DNA of 64,000 nt, from contig CAWBTA010000015.1 in assembly GCA_963791625.1 (NCBI GenBank), positions 620,001 through 684,000 of the forward strand, in the 5' to 3' direction. Below are positions 45,835 to 54,394 of this stretch, piece after piece. Both the position numbers and the translations under genes were made by a program. Under the pieces are notes generated by a model. It was given only the letters and a program-made list of their open reading frames with translations, did not search any database and was not told the DNA's origin. This DNA comes from JANMCE01 sp963791625. Its GTDB lineage: Bacteria > Actinomycetota > Acidimicrobiia > Acidimicrobiales > Ilumatobacteraceae. The number at the start of each line of letters is the position of its first letter. The stretch's first letter is position 1.

Positions 45835-45885
45835 CGCGACGTCAACGGCTGCCGGACCCCCACGCGTGGCCCGCGGGGCAACCGG

Positions 45886-46311
45886 CTAGTGCGGACCTGG
45901 CTCTGTTCGTGGGCACGAAGCACAGCGGCCGGGCAGCGCAAAGTGGCCACTGTCGAGAAGGAAGCCGTAGTCACGCTCGATACGGCGTGAGAGCGAAGAC
46001 AGCAGCGCCGCCGGGATCTGAATCGTATTACCGCACACTTCACAGACCAGGTGTCGCACCGACGCGAGTCGATCGGTCAACTCGTAGAGAGCAGCCCCGT
46101 GAGTGAGGTGCACGTGGCGAACATAGCCAAGTTCTTCGAGCACATTGAGCGAGCGGTACACCGAACTTGCGTTAACACCGGGCAAGAGTTCGATCACACC
46201 GTCGGCGGAAATTGGCCCGGGCTGCCCTGCGAGAACGTCGACCACTTGGCGACGGGCTTTGCCGATACGGCGATTTCCCGAGCGCAACATTTCCACGGTC
46301 TGCTCTTGCAT
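45886..46311 (-). CDS. Fur-family regulator, probably Nur (nickel)
   Basis: A 141-residue Fur-family protein: winged helix RRQVVDVLAGQPGPISADGVIELLPGVNASSVYRSLNVLEELGYVRHVH. A metal-binding region follows with SVRHLVCEVCGNTIQI and a second Cys pair CASC near the C-terminus. That makes two CxxC pairs for structural zinc, as in Zur/Nur types. It is divergent from an ECF nickel/cobalt transporter whose leader holds a good Nur-type box, which favours nickel over iron or zinc. Classical Fur cannot be excluded from the protein alone. Confidence 0.85.
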   Translation of the reverse strand: MQEQTVEMLRSGNRRIGKARRQVVDVLAGQPGPISADGVIELLPGVNASSVYRSLNVLEELGYVRHVHLTHGAALYELTDRLASVRHLVCEVCGNTIQIPAALLSSLSRRIERDYGFLLDSGHFALPGRCASCPRTEPGPH

Positions 46312-46454
46312 ACGGCTGCCTCCCTTACCGACATCAGCCTACCGGCATCGACCGGACGAGATTCGTTGCCGTAAACGTCATCCAAACAGCATCAGGCGGC
46401 GAAGTAATCACGACGGTCGCGTGCAGCGGTAGCTTGCCGCACGCTAAGGTCTTA

Positions 46455-46471
46455 TTGCGAACGACTTGCAA
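46455..46471. promoter_or_regulatory. Nur-type operator upstream of cbiM
   Basis: TTGCGA-ACGAC-TTGCAA matches the Streptomyces Nur box pattern tTGCaa-N5-ttGCAA. It lies 5 bases before the GGAGG ribosome-binding site and 15 bases before the cbiM start. A nickel-loaded Nur-like regulator (encoded divergently) would block transcription there. Confidence 0.7.
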
Positions 46472-46485
46472 CAATGGAGGTGACG

Positions 46486-47549
46486 ATGCACATTCCCGAT
46501 GGCTACCTCAGTCCGGAGACGTGCGGCGTTTTGGGTACCGCTATGGTGCCGGTGTGGATCTCCGCGGGGCGTCGTGTTCGCACGATCGTGAAGAGTCGCT
46601 ACGTGCCACTGGTCGCTCTCGGGGCGGCGTACTGCTTCCTGGTCATGATGTTCAATATCCCCATCCCCGATGGCACCACGGCTCATGCCGCGGGGCGGTC
46701 TTGGTGGCGGTGTTGCTTGGCCCGTGGGCTGCGGTGATTGCGATGAGTACAGCGCTCATCATCCAGGCGTTGTTTTTCGGCGATGGTGGCGTGCTGGCCA
46801 TTGGTGCCAACTGCTTCAACATGGCCTTCGTCATGCCGTTCGTCGGCTATGCCGTTTACAAGGCGCTCACCCGCCGAACGTCGCTGACTGACCGACGTCG
46901 AGCCGTCGCCGCCGGCTTGGGTGGTTACCTGGGTTTGAACGCCGCAGCATTGTGTGCGGCAGTCGAATTCGGCCTCCAGCCCACACTGTTCAAATCCGCC
47001 AACGGCACGCCGCTCTACGCGCCCTTTCATCTCGCTCAGACCATCCCCGCCATGGCGCTCGCTCACTTCGTGGTAGCCGGCGTCGTTGAGTTCGCGTTGA
47101 CGTTCGGGGTGATCTCGTATCTGCAGCGCGCCAACGTGCCAGTCATGCGCATCAATCACCCTGGTGTATCGGACGACACGGTTGATCGTGGCCGCTCGGT
47201 CAAGGGATGGCGATGGGCGCTTATCGGGCTCGGCGTCATGGTGGCGCTCACGCCGCTAGGGCTGCTCGCTCCAGGCAGTGCCTTCGGTGAAGACAGGCCC
47301 GAGAACCTCAAGCTCGGCACGTACGGGCTGCAGGCAGTACCCACGGGCCTGAACCGATGGGCGGGCTGGTGGAATCGTTCGGTGCTCGGCGGCTACGGCT
47401 TCAAGTCTGGTCAACACCCCACGGTCGCCTACCTCGTGTCTGCAGTCACCGGCATCCTTGTGATCGCTGCTGTGGTTGCCCTCGGCTACGCCTTGGCTCG
47501 CGCGCTTGGTCGACTGCGCCGGCCGCGTCTACAGCCGTCACCAACATGA
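46486..47549 (+). CDS. cbiM: Energy-coupling factor transporter substrate-binding protein CbiM/NikM, frameshifted
   Basis: The start MHIPDGYLSPETCGVLG carries the N-terminal Met-His-Ile motif that binds Ni/Co in CbiM/NikM, with GGAGG spaced 5 bases upstream of ATG 46486. The first frame runs to FNIPIPDGTTAHAAG. The next frame continues AVLVAVLLGPWAAVIAMSTALIIQALFFGDGGVLAIGANCFNMAFVMPFVGYAVY, the family core. One missing G in the GGGG run at about 46692-46695 explains the break. The C-terminal third (LGTYGLQAVPTGLNRW, then helix SAVTGILVIAAVVALGYALA) is a CbiN/PDGLE-like extension. A full-length product would import Ni2+ or Co2+ with CbiQO. As written it is truncated early. Confidence 0.9.
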
Positions 47550-48478
47550 GCGAGGTCACGGTGTCTGCCACGCCGTCGTGGTTGCTTCAGGAGCAGCTTG
47601 CGCTCTGTCCCTGTGGCTGCATCGGGAAACGGCAGAAGGCCAACTTCATCGACAAGACCATTGTCGGCGGATCGAAACTGCTCCGCCAATCGTTGTTTGC
47701 CGATGACACCGCTGCACTCCCGGGCGTGTTACAGGGGCTTGACCCGCGGGTGAAGTTGGTGAGCGCCGTTGCCCTTCTGGTGGCGACCTCAATTGTACGT
47801 CATGTGCCGATTCTGCTCGCAGTCTCCGCCCTCGCTGCTGTGGTCGCCGGGCTCTCGAAGATTTCCACCACGTTCTTCCTCAAACGGGTGTGGATGTTCA
47901 TTCCCTTCTTTACCGGCATCGTTGTGCTGCCCGCCACGTTCAGTTTCATCACATCGGGCGACATCGTTGTGCCGCTCGGCCACTGGTTCGGCCACAGAGT
48001 TGGTCTTACCCGCCAGGGCCTCACTTCGGCCGCGCTGCTCGTGACCCGCGTTGCGGCATCGATCTCCATCGTGCTGCTGGTTGTACTGACCACATCCTGG
48101 ACACGACTGGTTGCGTCTCTACGTTCCCTCGGTCTCCCACGCATGTTCGTGATGGTGCTGGGTATGGCCCACCGCTACGTGTTCTACTTGTTGAACACGG
48201 TCACCGACATGTACGAAGCTCGGAAGGCACGCACTGCCAAAGTGGGAGGCAGCGTGGCCAGCGGTCGCATGTTCGTGGCGGCAACTGCAGGCTCGCTCTT
48301 CGGCAAGGCTCACGCCATGTCCGACGAGGTTCATCAGGCAATGACCGCCCGCGGCTACACCGGACAAGCCCGCAGCATGAAGACCTCTCAGTTGCGAGTG
48401 GCCGACGGGATGTATGCGCTGGCGTGTATCGCCGCCTGCGTCGTTGCTCTGGGGGTGGACCGTGCCCTCGGACGCTGA
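47546..48478 (+). CDS. cbiQ: ECF transporter transmembrane protein CbiQ/NikQ
   Basis: A 310-residue membrane protein of the EcfT family: membrane helices LVSAVALLVATSIVRHVPILLAVSALAAVVAG, FIPFFTGIVVLPATFSFIT and AASISIVLLVVLTTSW. The coupling helices that contact the ATPase are SLRSLGLPRMFVMVLGMAHRYVF and EVHQAMTARGYTGQARS, the latter close to the AxxARG signature. An unusual N-terminal stretch (LALCPCGCIGKRQK) has a CxCxC cysteine cluster not typical of the core family. ATG 47546 overlaps the cbiM stop. Confidence 0.92.
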   Translation: MSEVTVSATPSWLLQEQLALCPCGCIGKRQKANFIDKTIVGGSKLLRQSLFADDTAALPGVLQGLDPRVKLVSAVALLVATSIVRHVPILLAVSALAAVVAGLSKISTTFFLKRVWMFIPFFTGIVVLPATFSFITSGDIVVPLGHWFGHRVGLTRQGLTSAALLVTRVAASISIVLLVVLTTSWTRLVASLRSLGLPRMFVMVLGMAHRYVFYLLNTVTDMYEARKARTAKVGGSVASGRMFVAATAGSLFGKAHAMSDEVHQAMTARGYTGQARSMKTSQLRVADGMYALACIAACVVALGVDRALGR

Positions 48479-49247
48479 GCCGCTGCTCGAAGTCTGCGAT
48501 GTTTCCTTCCGTTATCTCGAACGTTTCCCTGCGCTCGACAACGTCTCACTCACCGTGCGAAGGGGCGAGAAGGTCGCCTTGCTCGGTGCGAACGGCTGCG
48601 GAAAGTCGACATTGCTCAAGGTGTTGGACGGGCTGGCGTTTCCCGAGTCGGGCACCTTCCACGCCTTCGGTGAACGGGTCACCGAAGACAACCTGGAGGA
48701 CGAGCAATTCAACCTGGGCTTTCGATCTCGCGTCGGCTTCGTCTTTCAGAACTCCGACGCCCAGGTGTTCTCGCCCACTGTGCGGGACGAGATTGCCTTC
48801 GGGCCACTGAACATGGGGCTGCCCGTTGACGACGTTCGATCTCGGGTGGATGACACGTTGACCATGCTGGACATCCACCCTCTGGCAGACCGAGCGCCGT
48901 ACCAGCTTTCAGGTGGCCAGAAGAAGCGCGTAGCCATTGCGTCGGTGCTGGTGATGAACCCGGAGGTCTTGTTGTTCGATGAGCCGACCGCCGCGCTTGA
49001 TCCACGCACGCAGCAGTGGCTCATCGAACTGATCGTTGAATTGAACAGCGTGGGCAAAACCATCGTGCTTGCCACCCACGACCTTGAGACGCTCGATGTG
49101 CTGGCCGACCGTTGCGTGGTGTTCTCCGAAGAGCATCGCATCGTGGCCGATGACACGACTACGAATATTCTTCGTGACCGGGACCTGTTGTTGTCGGTCA
49201 ACCTCATTCACGAGCGCACCCACTTCCATCACCCCCACGTTCACTAG
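48462..49247 (+). CDS. cbiO: ECF transporter ATP-binding protein CbiO/NikO
   Basis: A 261-residue ABC ATPase: Walker A LLGANGCGKSTLLKVLDGL, Q-loop FVFQNSDAQVFSPTVRDEIAFGP, signature LSGGQKKRVAIASVL, Walker B VLLFDEPTAALDP and H-loop LATHDLETLD. These are standard for EcfA/CbiO components powering metal uptake. GTG 48462 was selected as it overlaps the cbiQ end by 17 bases; an upstream frame to 48414 is unlikely. The C-terminus ends in a histidine-rich tail (ERTHFHHPHVH), plausible for a Ni/Co transporter. The gene is intact. Confidence 0.95.
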   Translation: MPSDAEPLLEVCDVSFRYLERFPALDNVSLTVRRGEKVALLGANGCGKSTLLKVLDGLAFPESGTFHAFGERVTEDNLEDEQFNLGFRSRVGFVFQNSDAQVFSPTVRDEIAFGPLNMGLPVDDVRSRVDDTLTMLDIHPLADRAPYQLSGGQKKRVAIASVLVMNPEVLLFDEPTAALDPRTQQWLIELIVELNSVGKTIVLATHDLETLDVLADRCVVFSEEHRIVADDTTTNILRDRDLLLSVNLIHERTHFHHPHVH

Positions 49248-49256
49248 CACCGTCAC

Positions 49257-49274
49257 TGTCAGCGATCGCTGACA
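49257..49274. promoter_or_regulatory. Perfect 18-base palindrome upstream of hipB
   Basis: TGTCAGCGATCGCTGACA is fully self-complementary. It lies 10 bases after the cbiO stop and 22 bases before the hipB -35 element. It could be a HipB operator or a short terminator stem for cbiO. There is no T-tract after it. Confidence 0.5.
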
Positions 49275-49296
49275 ACCTGCACTTTGTTAGCGAACC

Positions 49297-49326
49297 TTGA
49301 CACTGTCGTCTTTGTCGCCGTACGCT
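49297..49326 (+). promoter_or_regulatory. Sigma-70-type promoter of hipB, probably leaderless
   Basis: TTGACA (49297-49302), 18-base spacer, TACGCT (49321-49326). The predicted transcription start falls at about 49333-49334, on the GTG start codon of hipB, with no ribosome-binding site in between. Confidence 0.6.
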
Positions 49327-49333
49327 TACACTT

Positions 49334-49555
49334 GTGGTGGTAAATACTCCGAAGGACATCGGCGCTCTCGCTCGCCAGGCTCGTCAGCGGGCGCGCATGA
49401 GCCAAACGGAAGTAGCGACGCGCGTCGGTGTGAGTCGACAGTGGATCGGTGCACTCGAGGCCGGCCACCCGCGGGCTGAACTGGAGATCGTGCTGCAGAC
49501 ACTTGCAATTCTCGGTTTGGAAATCAGCGTCGACCCTGTGACTGCGGCTGACTAG
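49334..49555 (+). CDS. hipB: HipB-like antitoxin (XRE family)
   Basis: A 73-residue helix-turn-helix protein: IGALARQARQRARMSQTEVATRVGVSRQWIGALEAGHPRAELEIVLQTLAILGLEISV. This is a standard HipB antitoxin, which represses its operon and neutralises HipA. GTG 49334 is the start, at the predicted transcription start. The downstream hipA begins 1 base after its stop. Confidence 0.88.
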   Translation: MVVNTPKDIGALARQARQRARMSQTEVATRVGVSRQWIGALEAGHPRAELEIVLQTLAILGLEISVDPVTAAD

Positions 49556-50684
49556 GTGGCCGCCCCGGACGCCCGTGCGGACATGCTCGAGGTTCGCCAT
49601 GACGATGGCGTCGTCGGCGACCTTCGACGCAATAGTGACCGCACCCTCACCTTCACGTATCGATCACTTGTTTGGTCTCCTGCGCCGTATCGGAGGTGAC
49701 GTCGCAGGCGGGATGCGCTTCGTCGCACCAGATGACGTCGATCGAACCGAACACGATGAACCGCAGTCAATTAACGACATCGAGCAGCGCCTCCGTTCGA
49801 TCCGTGCCGATGCAACGATGTGGCACCCCGTCGACCACAGTGAACGATGGAGCCTCGCCGGCGCACAGGCAAAGTTCGCCCTCCGTCTCGACTCGGCAAA
49901 CAACACCTGGTCAGAGCCAACCGGCGACCGAGCGACGACACATATCTTCAAACCCGCCATCGCTGGTTTGGTCGACCACGATCTCAACGAACACCTTTGC
50001 CTCGCTGCCGCTCGCATGGTCGGACTGGAAACGGCGAGTTCACAGGTCCAGACGTTCGGTGCCGAACGCGCAATCGTCGTTGAGCGTTACGACCGGCGCT
50101 GGCAGAACGGGCACCTCGTCCGGGTGCATCAAGAGGACATGTGCCAGGCGCTCGGCATCCACCCGCAACGCAAGTATGAATCCGACGGCGGCCCAAGCGC
50201 CGACACCATCGCTGCGATGCTCCAGCATGAGCGACCAGCATCAGCTCACGACAACGTGCGCCGACTCGCGCTCGGTATCGCGTTCAACTGGCTGACCGTT
50301 GGTACCGACGCGCACGCAAAGAACTACTCACTCATGCTCGTCGGCAATACGGCCAGACTCGCTCCGCTCTACGACCTCGGCAGCGGACTGCTACTCGGTG
50401 TGCACGTTCGCAAACTGAAGCTGGCCAGAAGATGGGGCGAGTACTCACCCAGCAAGATCGGCCGAAGCAACTTCGCTCGGCTCGCCACCGCACTTCGTAT
50501 CGACCCGACCAGTCTGATCGACGACGTCATCGACCTCGGTATGAACCTTCCCGCTGCCTTGGCGAGCGCAGCGAGCGAGCCCGACATTGCTTCGCTGCAG
50601 TCGCCAACACCGTCGCTCCTTACCGACGAACTGGCCGCCTGGTGCAGCGAATGTGTTCGACGGCTGCAGAGCGACGCGCCGTAG
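49556..50684 (+). pseudogene. hipA: HipA-like kinase, disrupted by internal deletion and frameshift
   Basis: Starting at GTG 49556 the frame encodes the HipA N-terminus (MLEVRHDDGVVGDLRRNSDRTLTFTYR) and stops at 49699. The next frame picks up at DHLFGLLRRIGGDVAGGMRFV and continues to 50684 with all kinase motifs: SLAGAQAKFAL, IVVERYDRRW, VHQEDMCQALG, GTDAHAKNYSLML (catalytic Asp) and LAPLYDLGSGLL. About 55-60 residues normally lying between these pieces are missing. A deletion at about 49655-49665 that is not a multiple of three accounts for it. An ATG-like start near 49575 could still express the kinase part without its N-subdomain. Normal HipA would phosphorylate a tRNA synthetase. Confidence 0.85.
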
Positions 50685-50721
50685 CGCAATCTTTCGCGCG
50701 CTAGAGATCCGTACACTTGGT

Positions 50722-51304
50722 GTGGTGGTGCTTCCAGGGAAACTCGATCGACTTTCCGACGACGCACTTCTTGCCGCGCTCGTCGTCGGCGACCGGGATG
50801 GCGCGGCGGTTTTCGTGCGTCGATTTCAACGCAAGGTCTACGGACTGGCGTGGGTAATCACCAACGACCGCTCGATGGCCGAAGATGTGGCCCAAACCGC
50901 GTTCGAGCGCGGCATGGCGGCACGGCGCCAACTTCGACCCGCGGCGTGCGTCGGTGACCACGTGGCTTTTGACCATCACACGAAACCTGGCGATCGATGC
51001 CGTCCGAGTGCGTCGGCCCGATGCAGTGGACCCGACCGACCTCTTGGCCATGCTCCCTCCCGTGATTGGTGACGACCCCGAGAAAGCGGCCGTACACGCC
51101 GACACGATGGGGCGTTTGCGACCAGCGTTGGATGCGCTGCCGGCTGAACAGCGGCGTGCAGTTTTGCTGGCGACTATCGGCGGGCGTACCACAACCGAGA
51201 TCAGCGCGATTGAAGGCGTACCCATTCCTACGGCCAAGACCCGGTTGCGTACCGGATTGGCCAAACTCACAATGGCGATGATGCAACAAGAGGCGGACGG
51301 ATGA
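50722..51304 (+). CDS. ECF-type sigma factor, frameshifted
   Basis: The first frame encodes KLDRLSDDALLAALVVGDRDGAAVFVRRFQRKVYGLAWVITNDRSMAEDVAQTAFER (region 2). The next frame continues AWRHGANFDPRRASVTTWLLTITRNLAIDAVRVRR and region 4 (ALDALPAEQRRAVLLATIGGRTTTEISAIEGVPIPTAKTRLRTGLAKL). Removing one G at about 50911-50912, right after TTCGAGCGC, restores one protein of 193 residues. As written it is broken in region 2. GTGs at 50722, 50725 and 50728 are possible starts. It overlaps the anti-sigma gene by 4 bases. Confidence 0.88.
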
Positions 51305-51975
51305 CCTGCGACGAGTTTCGAGAACAGCTGGCCGAACTGGCCGTCGGAGGCATCGACGCGTCCGAACGCAACGATCTGCTCAGCCATACCGCCGTCTGCG
51401 CGTCGTGCCAGATGGCGCTGGAGCAGATGACCACCGTCGCTGACCGCGTGCTGGACGAGACCCTCGAGATCGAGCCCCCTCCCGGGTTTGAGCAACGCGT
51501 GCTCAGCCACCTCTACGCCGCGCCGCTCGTGGCGGTCAGCGCGCCCCGAGCAAGAGTCCGCACGGCAGTCCTGGTTGCGTGCGCACTGGCCGCCGGGTCG
51601 ATCGCGACGGTGTTGGTTGCCAACGCCGCACGAGACCGAGACCTAGCCCAAACCCGGCCGAGCGCGGCCGTGCACGCGGTGCGCCACGGCATACTCATCC
51701 GCAAAGACGGTCGACCCAACGGCCAAGTGGTGCTGGTGGACCAACCCCGAGCAATGGTCATCGTTACCATCGACCACCCCCGCCCGTTTACTGGCCGTGT
51801 CAGTTGCGAGCTCGAACTCCCGAACGGCCAGAAGTCGGTCGTCGGCAGCTGGTCCTACGACGACGTGGAAAGCGGTGCCTGGGCCGTCGGCATACCCGAC
51901 GAAACCCTCACCGCTACCCGCATGAACGTCTTAGACACCACCGGCGCCGTCGCCGCCTCCTCCACCCTCAACTGA
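51301..51975 (+). CDS. Zinc-finger anti-sigma factor
   Basis: A 224-residue protein with an N-terminal anti-sigma zinc module (MTCDEFREQLAELAVGGIDASERNDLLSHTAVCASCQMAL, HxxxCxxC). One transmembrane helix follows (AVLVACALAAGSIATVLVANAA), then an extracytoplasmic beta domain (VVLVDQPRAMVIVTIDHPRPFTGRVSCEL). This is the usual single-pass anti-sigma design; the outer domain probably senses an envelope signal. It is coupled to the preceding sigma gene by ATGA. Confidence 0.88.
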   Translation: MTCDEFREQLAELAVGGIDASERNDLLSHTAVCASCQMALEQMTTVADRVLDETLEIEPPPGFEQRVLSHLYAAPLVAVSAPRARVRTAVLVACALAAGSIATVLVANAARDRDLAQTRPSAAVHAVRHGILIRKDGRPNGQVVLVDQPRAMVIVTIDHPRPFTGRVSCELELPNGQKSVVGSWSYDDVESGAWAVGIPDETLTATRMNVLDTTGAVAASSTLN

Positions 51976-52630
51976 CAGCCGCCGACGAAATCTTGGAGTC
52001 TTCCTTCGGTTCGACGCCCAGCGACCGCAATTGGGCCTTGAGTGTCTCGACTTCTGCTTTCGCTTCCGCTGCTTCGAGTTCGACTTGACTCACGAAGTCC
52101 TTGACCGATTCGTACGTCGAGCCGTCGGGCAGCGTGACCACGATGAGGTCGTCACGACAATCGATTCGTAAACCGCCGAGTTCGGACACCGGTCGACCGG
52201 TCCAGCGCGTGTAGTCGCTCTCGCCGCTAGCGAGGCGCCGAACACCAACCCCGCCGAGCTCACAGTTGATCACGTATACGCAGACCCCGAGTCGCTGATA
52301 ACGGTCAAGCTTCGCCATGAACTTCGAGTACGAATCGCTGTCAGAGACAACTTCGATAGCGACGCCCGGTAGCGGTTCGCCGGATCGCTGCTTGTACGAC
52401 TTCGCCCTACGCGCCATGGTGCCGGGCGGCAGAGTGAATGCATCGGGAGCGATGGCGTTTCCGCCGTCGAGCGGATACCAGTTCATGTCTCGGTAGATCG
52501 CCACGTCAGGCACGAGCCATTCCGCGGCTACAGCGATGAGTTCGATAATGCGACGGTGCTCAGGATTCTCCGGCACCTTTAGGTCGTCCGGATCAGCGAC
52601 GAATTCCTCATCGAGGTCAACGGCGGGCAT
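51968..52630 (-). CDS. Uma2-family (DUF820) putative nuclease
   Basis: A protein of about 220 residues. The core PENPEHRRIIELIAVAAEWL, VPDVAIYRDMNWYPL, PDAFTLPPGTMARRAKSYK and GVAIEVVSDSDSYSKFMAKLDRYQRLGVCVYVINCE matches the PD-(D/E)xK-type Uma2 family (D...ExV...K-like order). The C-terminus is a coiled-coil-prone acidic/basic helix (EAAEAKAEVETLKAQL), common in these proteins. Function in vivo is unknown. ATG 52630 fits better than 52666. It overlaps the convergent anti-sigma gene by 8 bases. Confidence 0.78.
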   Translation of the reverse strand: MPAVDLDEEFVADPDDLKVPENPEHRRIIELIAVAAEWLVPDVAIYRDMNWYPLDGGNAIAPDAFTLPPGTMARRAKSYKQRSGEPLPGVAIEVVSDSDSYSKFMAKLDRYQRLGVCVYVINCELGGVGVRRLASGESDYTRWTGRPVSELGGLRIDCRDDLIVVTLPDGSTYESVKDFVSQVELEAAEAKAEVETLKAQLRSLGVEPKEDSKISSAAVS

Positions 52631-52763
52631 GGACACAACTGTAGTTCTCCTTCGCACGGGTTCCACCTGTGATCGTACAGAAGGGGTGTTACGAAGTTCC
52701 TTGGACCCGTGTTGTGCTGGGGCGCGACGGTTTGTTTCTGCTGGTTTCGCTTGTGTCGGGGGG

Positions 52764-54000
52764 TCAGGCGGCGGTGGCGAGGGTGACGGTGTAGCCGAGC
52801 TGTTCGAGTTGGTTGACGAGGAGCCGGCGTCGTCGTTCTGGCTGATCGTGGCCTGCGAGGTAATCGGTGCCGAGTTCGTCGAATGTTGTTTCGTCGTTTA
52901 TCAGGTGCCAACAGATCACAAGGATCGTGTGCGCGATCGCGATGAACGCGCGTTGCTGGCCGCGTGTTTCGCTATCCGCCAGAAACGGACACCGAGGTAA
53001 CAGCCCTTCGTTCTTGATGCCGACCATGCGGCCTCAACCAACGCGGACGTCAGCCACGGGTTTCCTGACCTGGTTGTCGTGGCACGGTGTTTCCCGGCGG
53101 ACTCGTTGTTCCCCGGACAGAGCCCGGCCCACGACGCCAAATGGCCTGGGGTCGCGAACCGGGACATGTCGATACCGATTTCCGCGATGATGATTTCGGC
53201 GGTGCGTTTCGCGATGCCCGGGATCGTGTCGAGCCGATCACGGGCAGCCACGAAAGGGATCATCATCACATCGATCTGCTCATCCAACCTGTCGACCGAG
53301 GCCTGCAGGTAATCGATATGGGCCAACAGTTCTTTCACCATCAGAGCGTGATGCGCGTTGAACGGGCCCGGGACCGCTTGGCGAAGATCACCGATCTTTG
53401 CTCGTAACCGTCGCTGCGCCATCTCGGCGAGACGTTCAGGATCACGCTCACCGGCACATAACGCATCGATGATCAACCGACCGGTCACCGCGAGCACGTC
53501 GGACGCGACCGAGGACAGTTTCACGTTCGCGTCTTCCAATATCTTCTGCAACCGCTGCACCTCACGCGAGCGTTCCTCGATCACCTGACGCCGATAGCGC
53601 GTGACGTCACGCAGTTCACGGACCTCGACCGGTGGCACGAAACTCCCACGCAGCAAACCGCACTCAAGAAGCTGCCCGATCCAGGTTGCGTCGTTCACAT
53701 CGGTTTGACGGCCCGGGACGTTCTTGATATGCGCCGGGTTCACCAACAACAGTTCCTCGAAACTGCCGTCCAACACATGCCACACCGGTTTCCAATACAC
53801 ACCAGTCGCTTCCATCGCCACATGCGTAACGCCGTGCTCGATGAGCCAGTCGCGTAACGCCCGGAGTTGCCCCTCGAACGTGGCGAACGTCTTGACCTCG
53901 CTACGACGTTTCGTTCGACCCTCCCAGGCGTCCGCACACACGCCACCACCGTCTTTTGATGCACATCGAGCCCAGCGACCCGATCCACCAGAACCTCCAT
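52764..54000 (-). pseudogene. IS110-family transposase, two frameshifts
   Basis: Leftward transposase of the DEDD/serine IS110 type. The N-terminus is MEVLVDRVAGLDVHQKTVVACVRTPG (first acidic residue). After a one-base loss near 53917-53926 it continues RRSEVKTFATFEGQLRALRDWLIEHGVTHVAMEATGVYWKP and VNPAHIKNVPGRQTDVNDATWIGQLL. The Transposase_20 domain follows: LDTIPGIAKRTAEIIIAEIG, FATPGHLASWAGLCPGNNESAGKHR (catalytic serine region). A second frame break near 52964-52970 leads into RGQQRAFIAIAHTILVICWHLINDE to the stop at 52764. Both acidic and serine active-site parts are present but in three frames, so the copy is inactive as written. An alternative start at GTG 54003 is possible. Confidence 0.88.
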
Positions 54001-54394
54001 CACTTACCTCCTCGCTCGTTGGGAAAGGCTCGGTCGGGGCCAGCAATCAAAGAAGGTGTTACACGTGCTCGAAGCACAATCGCAGGCACCTGCAGGACCC
54101 CGCCATCATGGTGTCACGCGGGCAGAAACAACCGCACCAATCCCCATATCGACGTCTACCGAACCCACGCACAAACTCACCCCGCAGGCGGGGGTGCAAC
54201 CCCAGGTGTTACAACGTTGTTCCGCGCAGGGCTGGTGCGACCGAGGCTTCGAAGCGCGAAAGGCGGCATGGTTAACTCGGGCGTAACCATCGGGCCGCAA
54301 TCTCCACTGACGCTGAAGATTGTGTTGGAAGCCGTGAGAAACGTTGACCCGGGACTGCGGTCATGATGGCATCTCGTCGCGCAGGAGTCAGAGT
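54001..54394. mobile_element. Non-coding side of the IS110 element (candidate bridge-RNA region) and flank
   Basis: No convincing gene in these 394 bases. Immediately upstream of an IS110-type transposase one expects the left end that encodes the bridge RNA. A stem-loop with C-rich/G-rich arms (CACCCCG...CGGGGGTG, 54178-54196) is visible. The octamer GGTGTTAC occurs at 54055 and 54205 and again on the far side at 52685, so it may mark element ends. The exact boundaries cannot be fixed. Confidence 0.45.

Noticed and set aside
46312..46485. Cobalamin riboswitch upstream of cbiM
   Set aside because: The leader is only about 170 bases shared with a divergent gene and lacks a recognisable B12-box; a Nur box explains regulation better.
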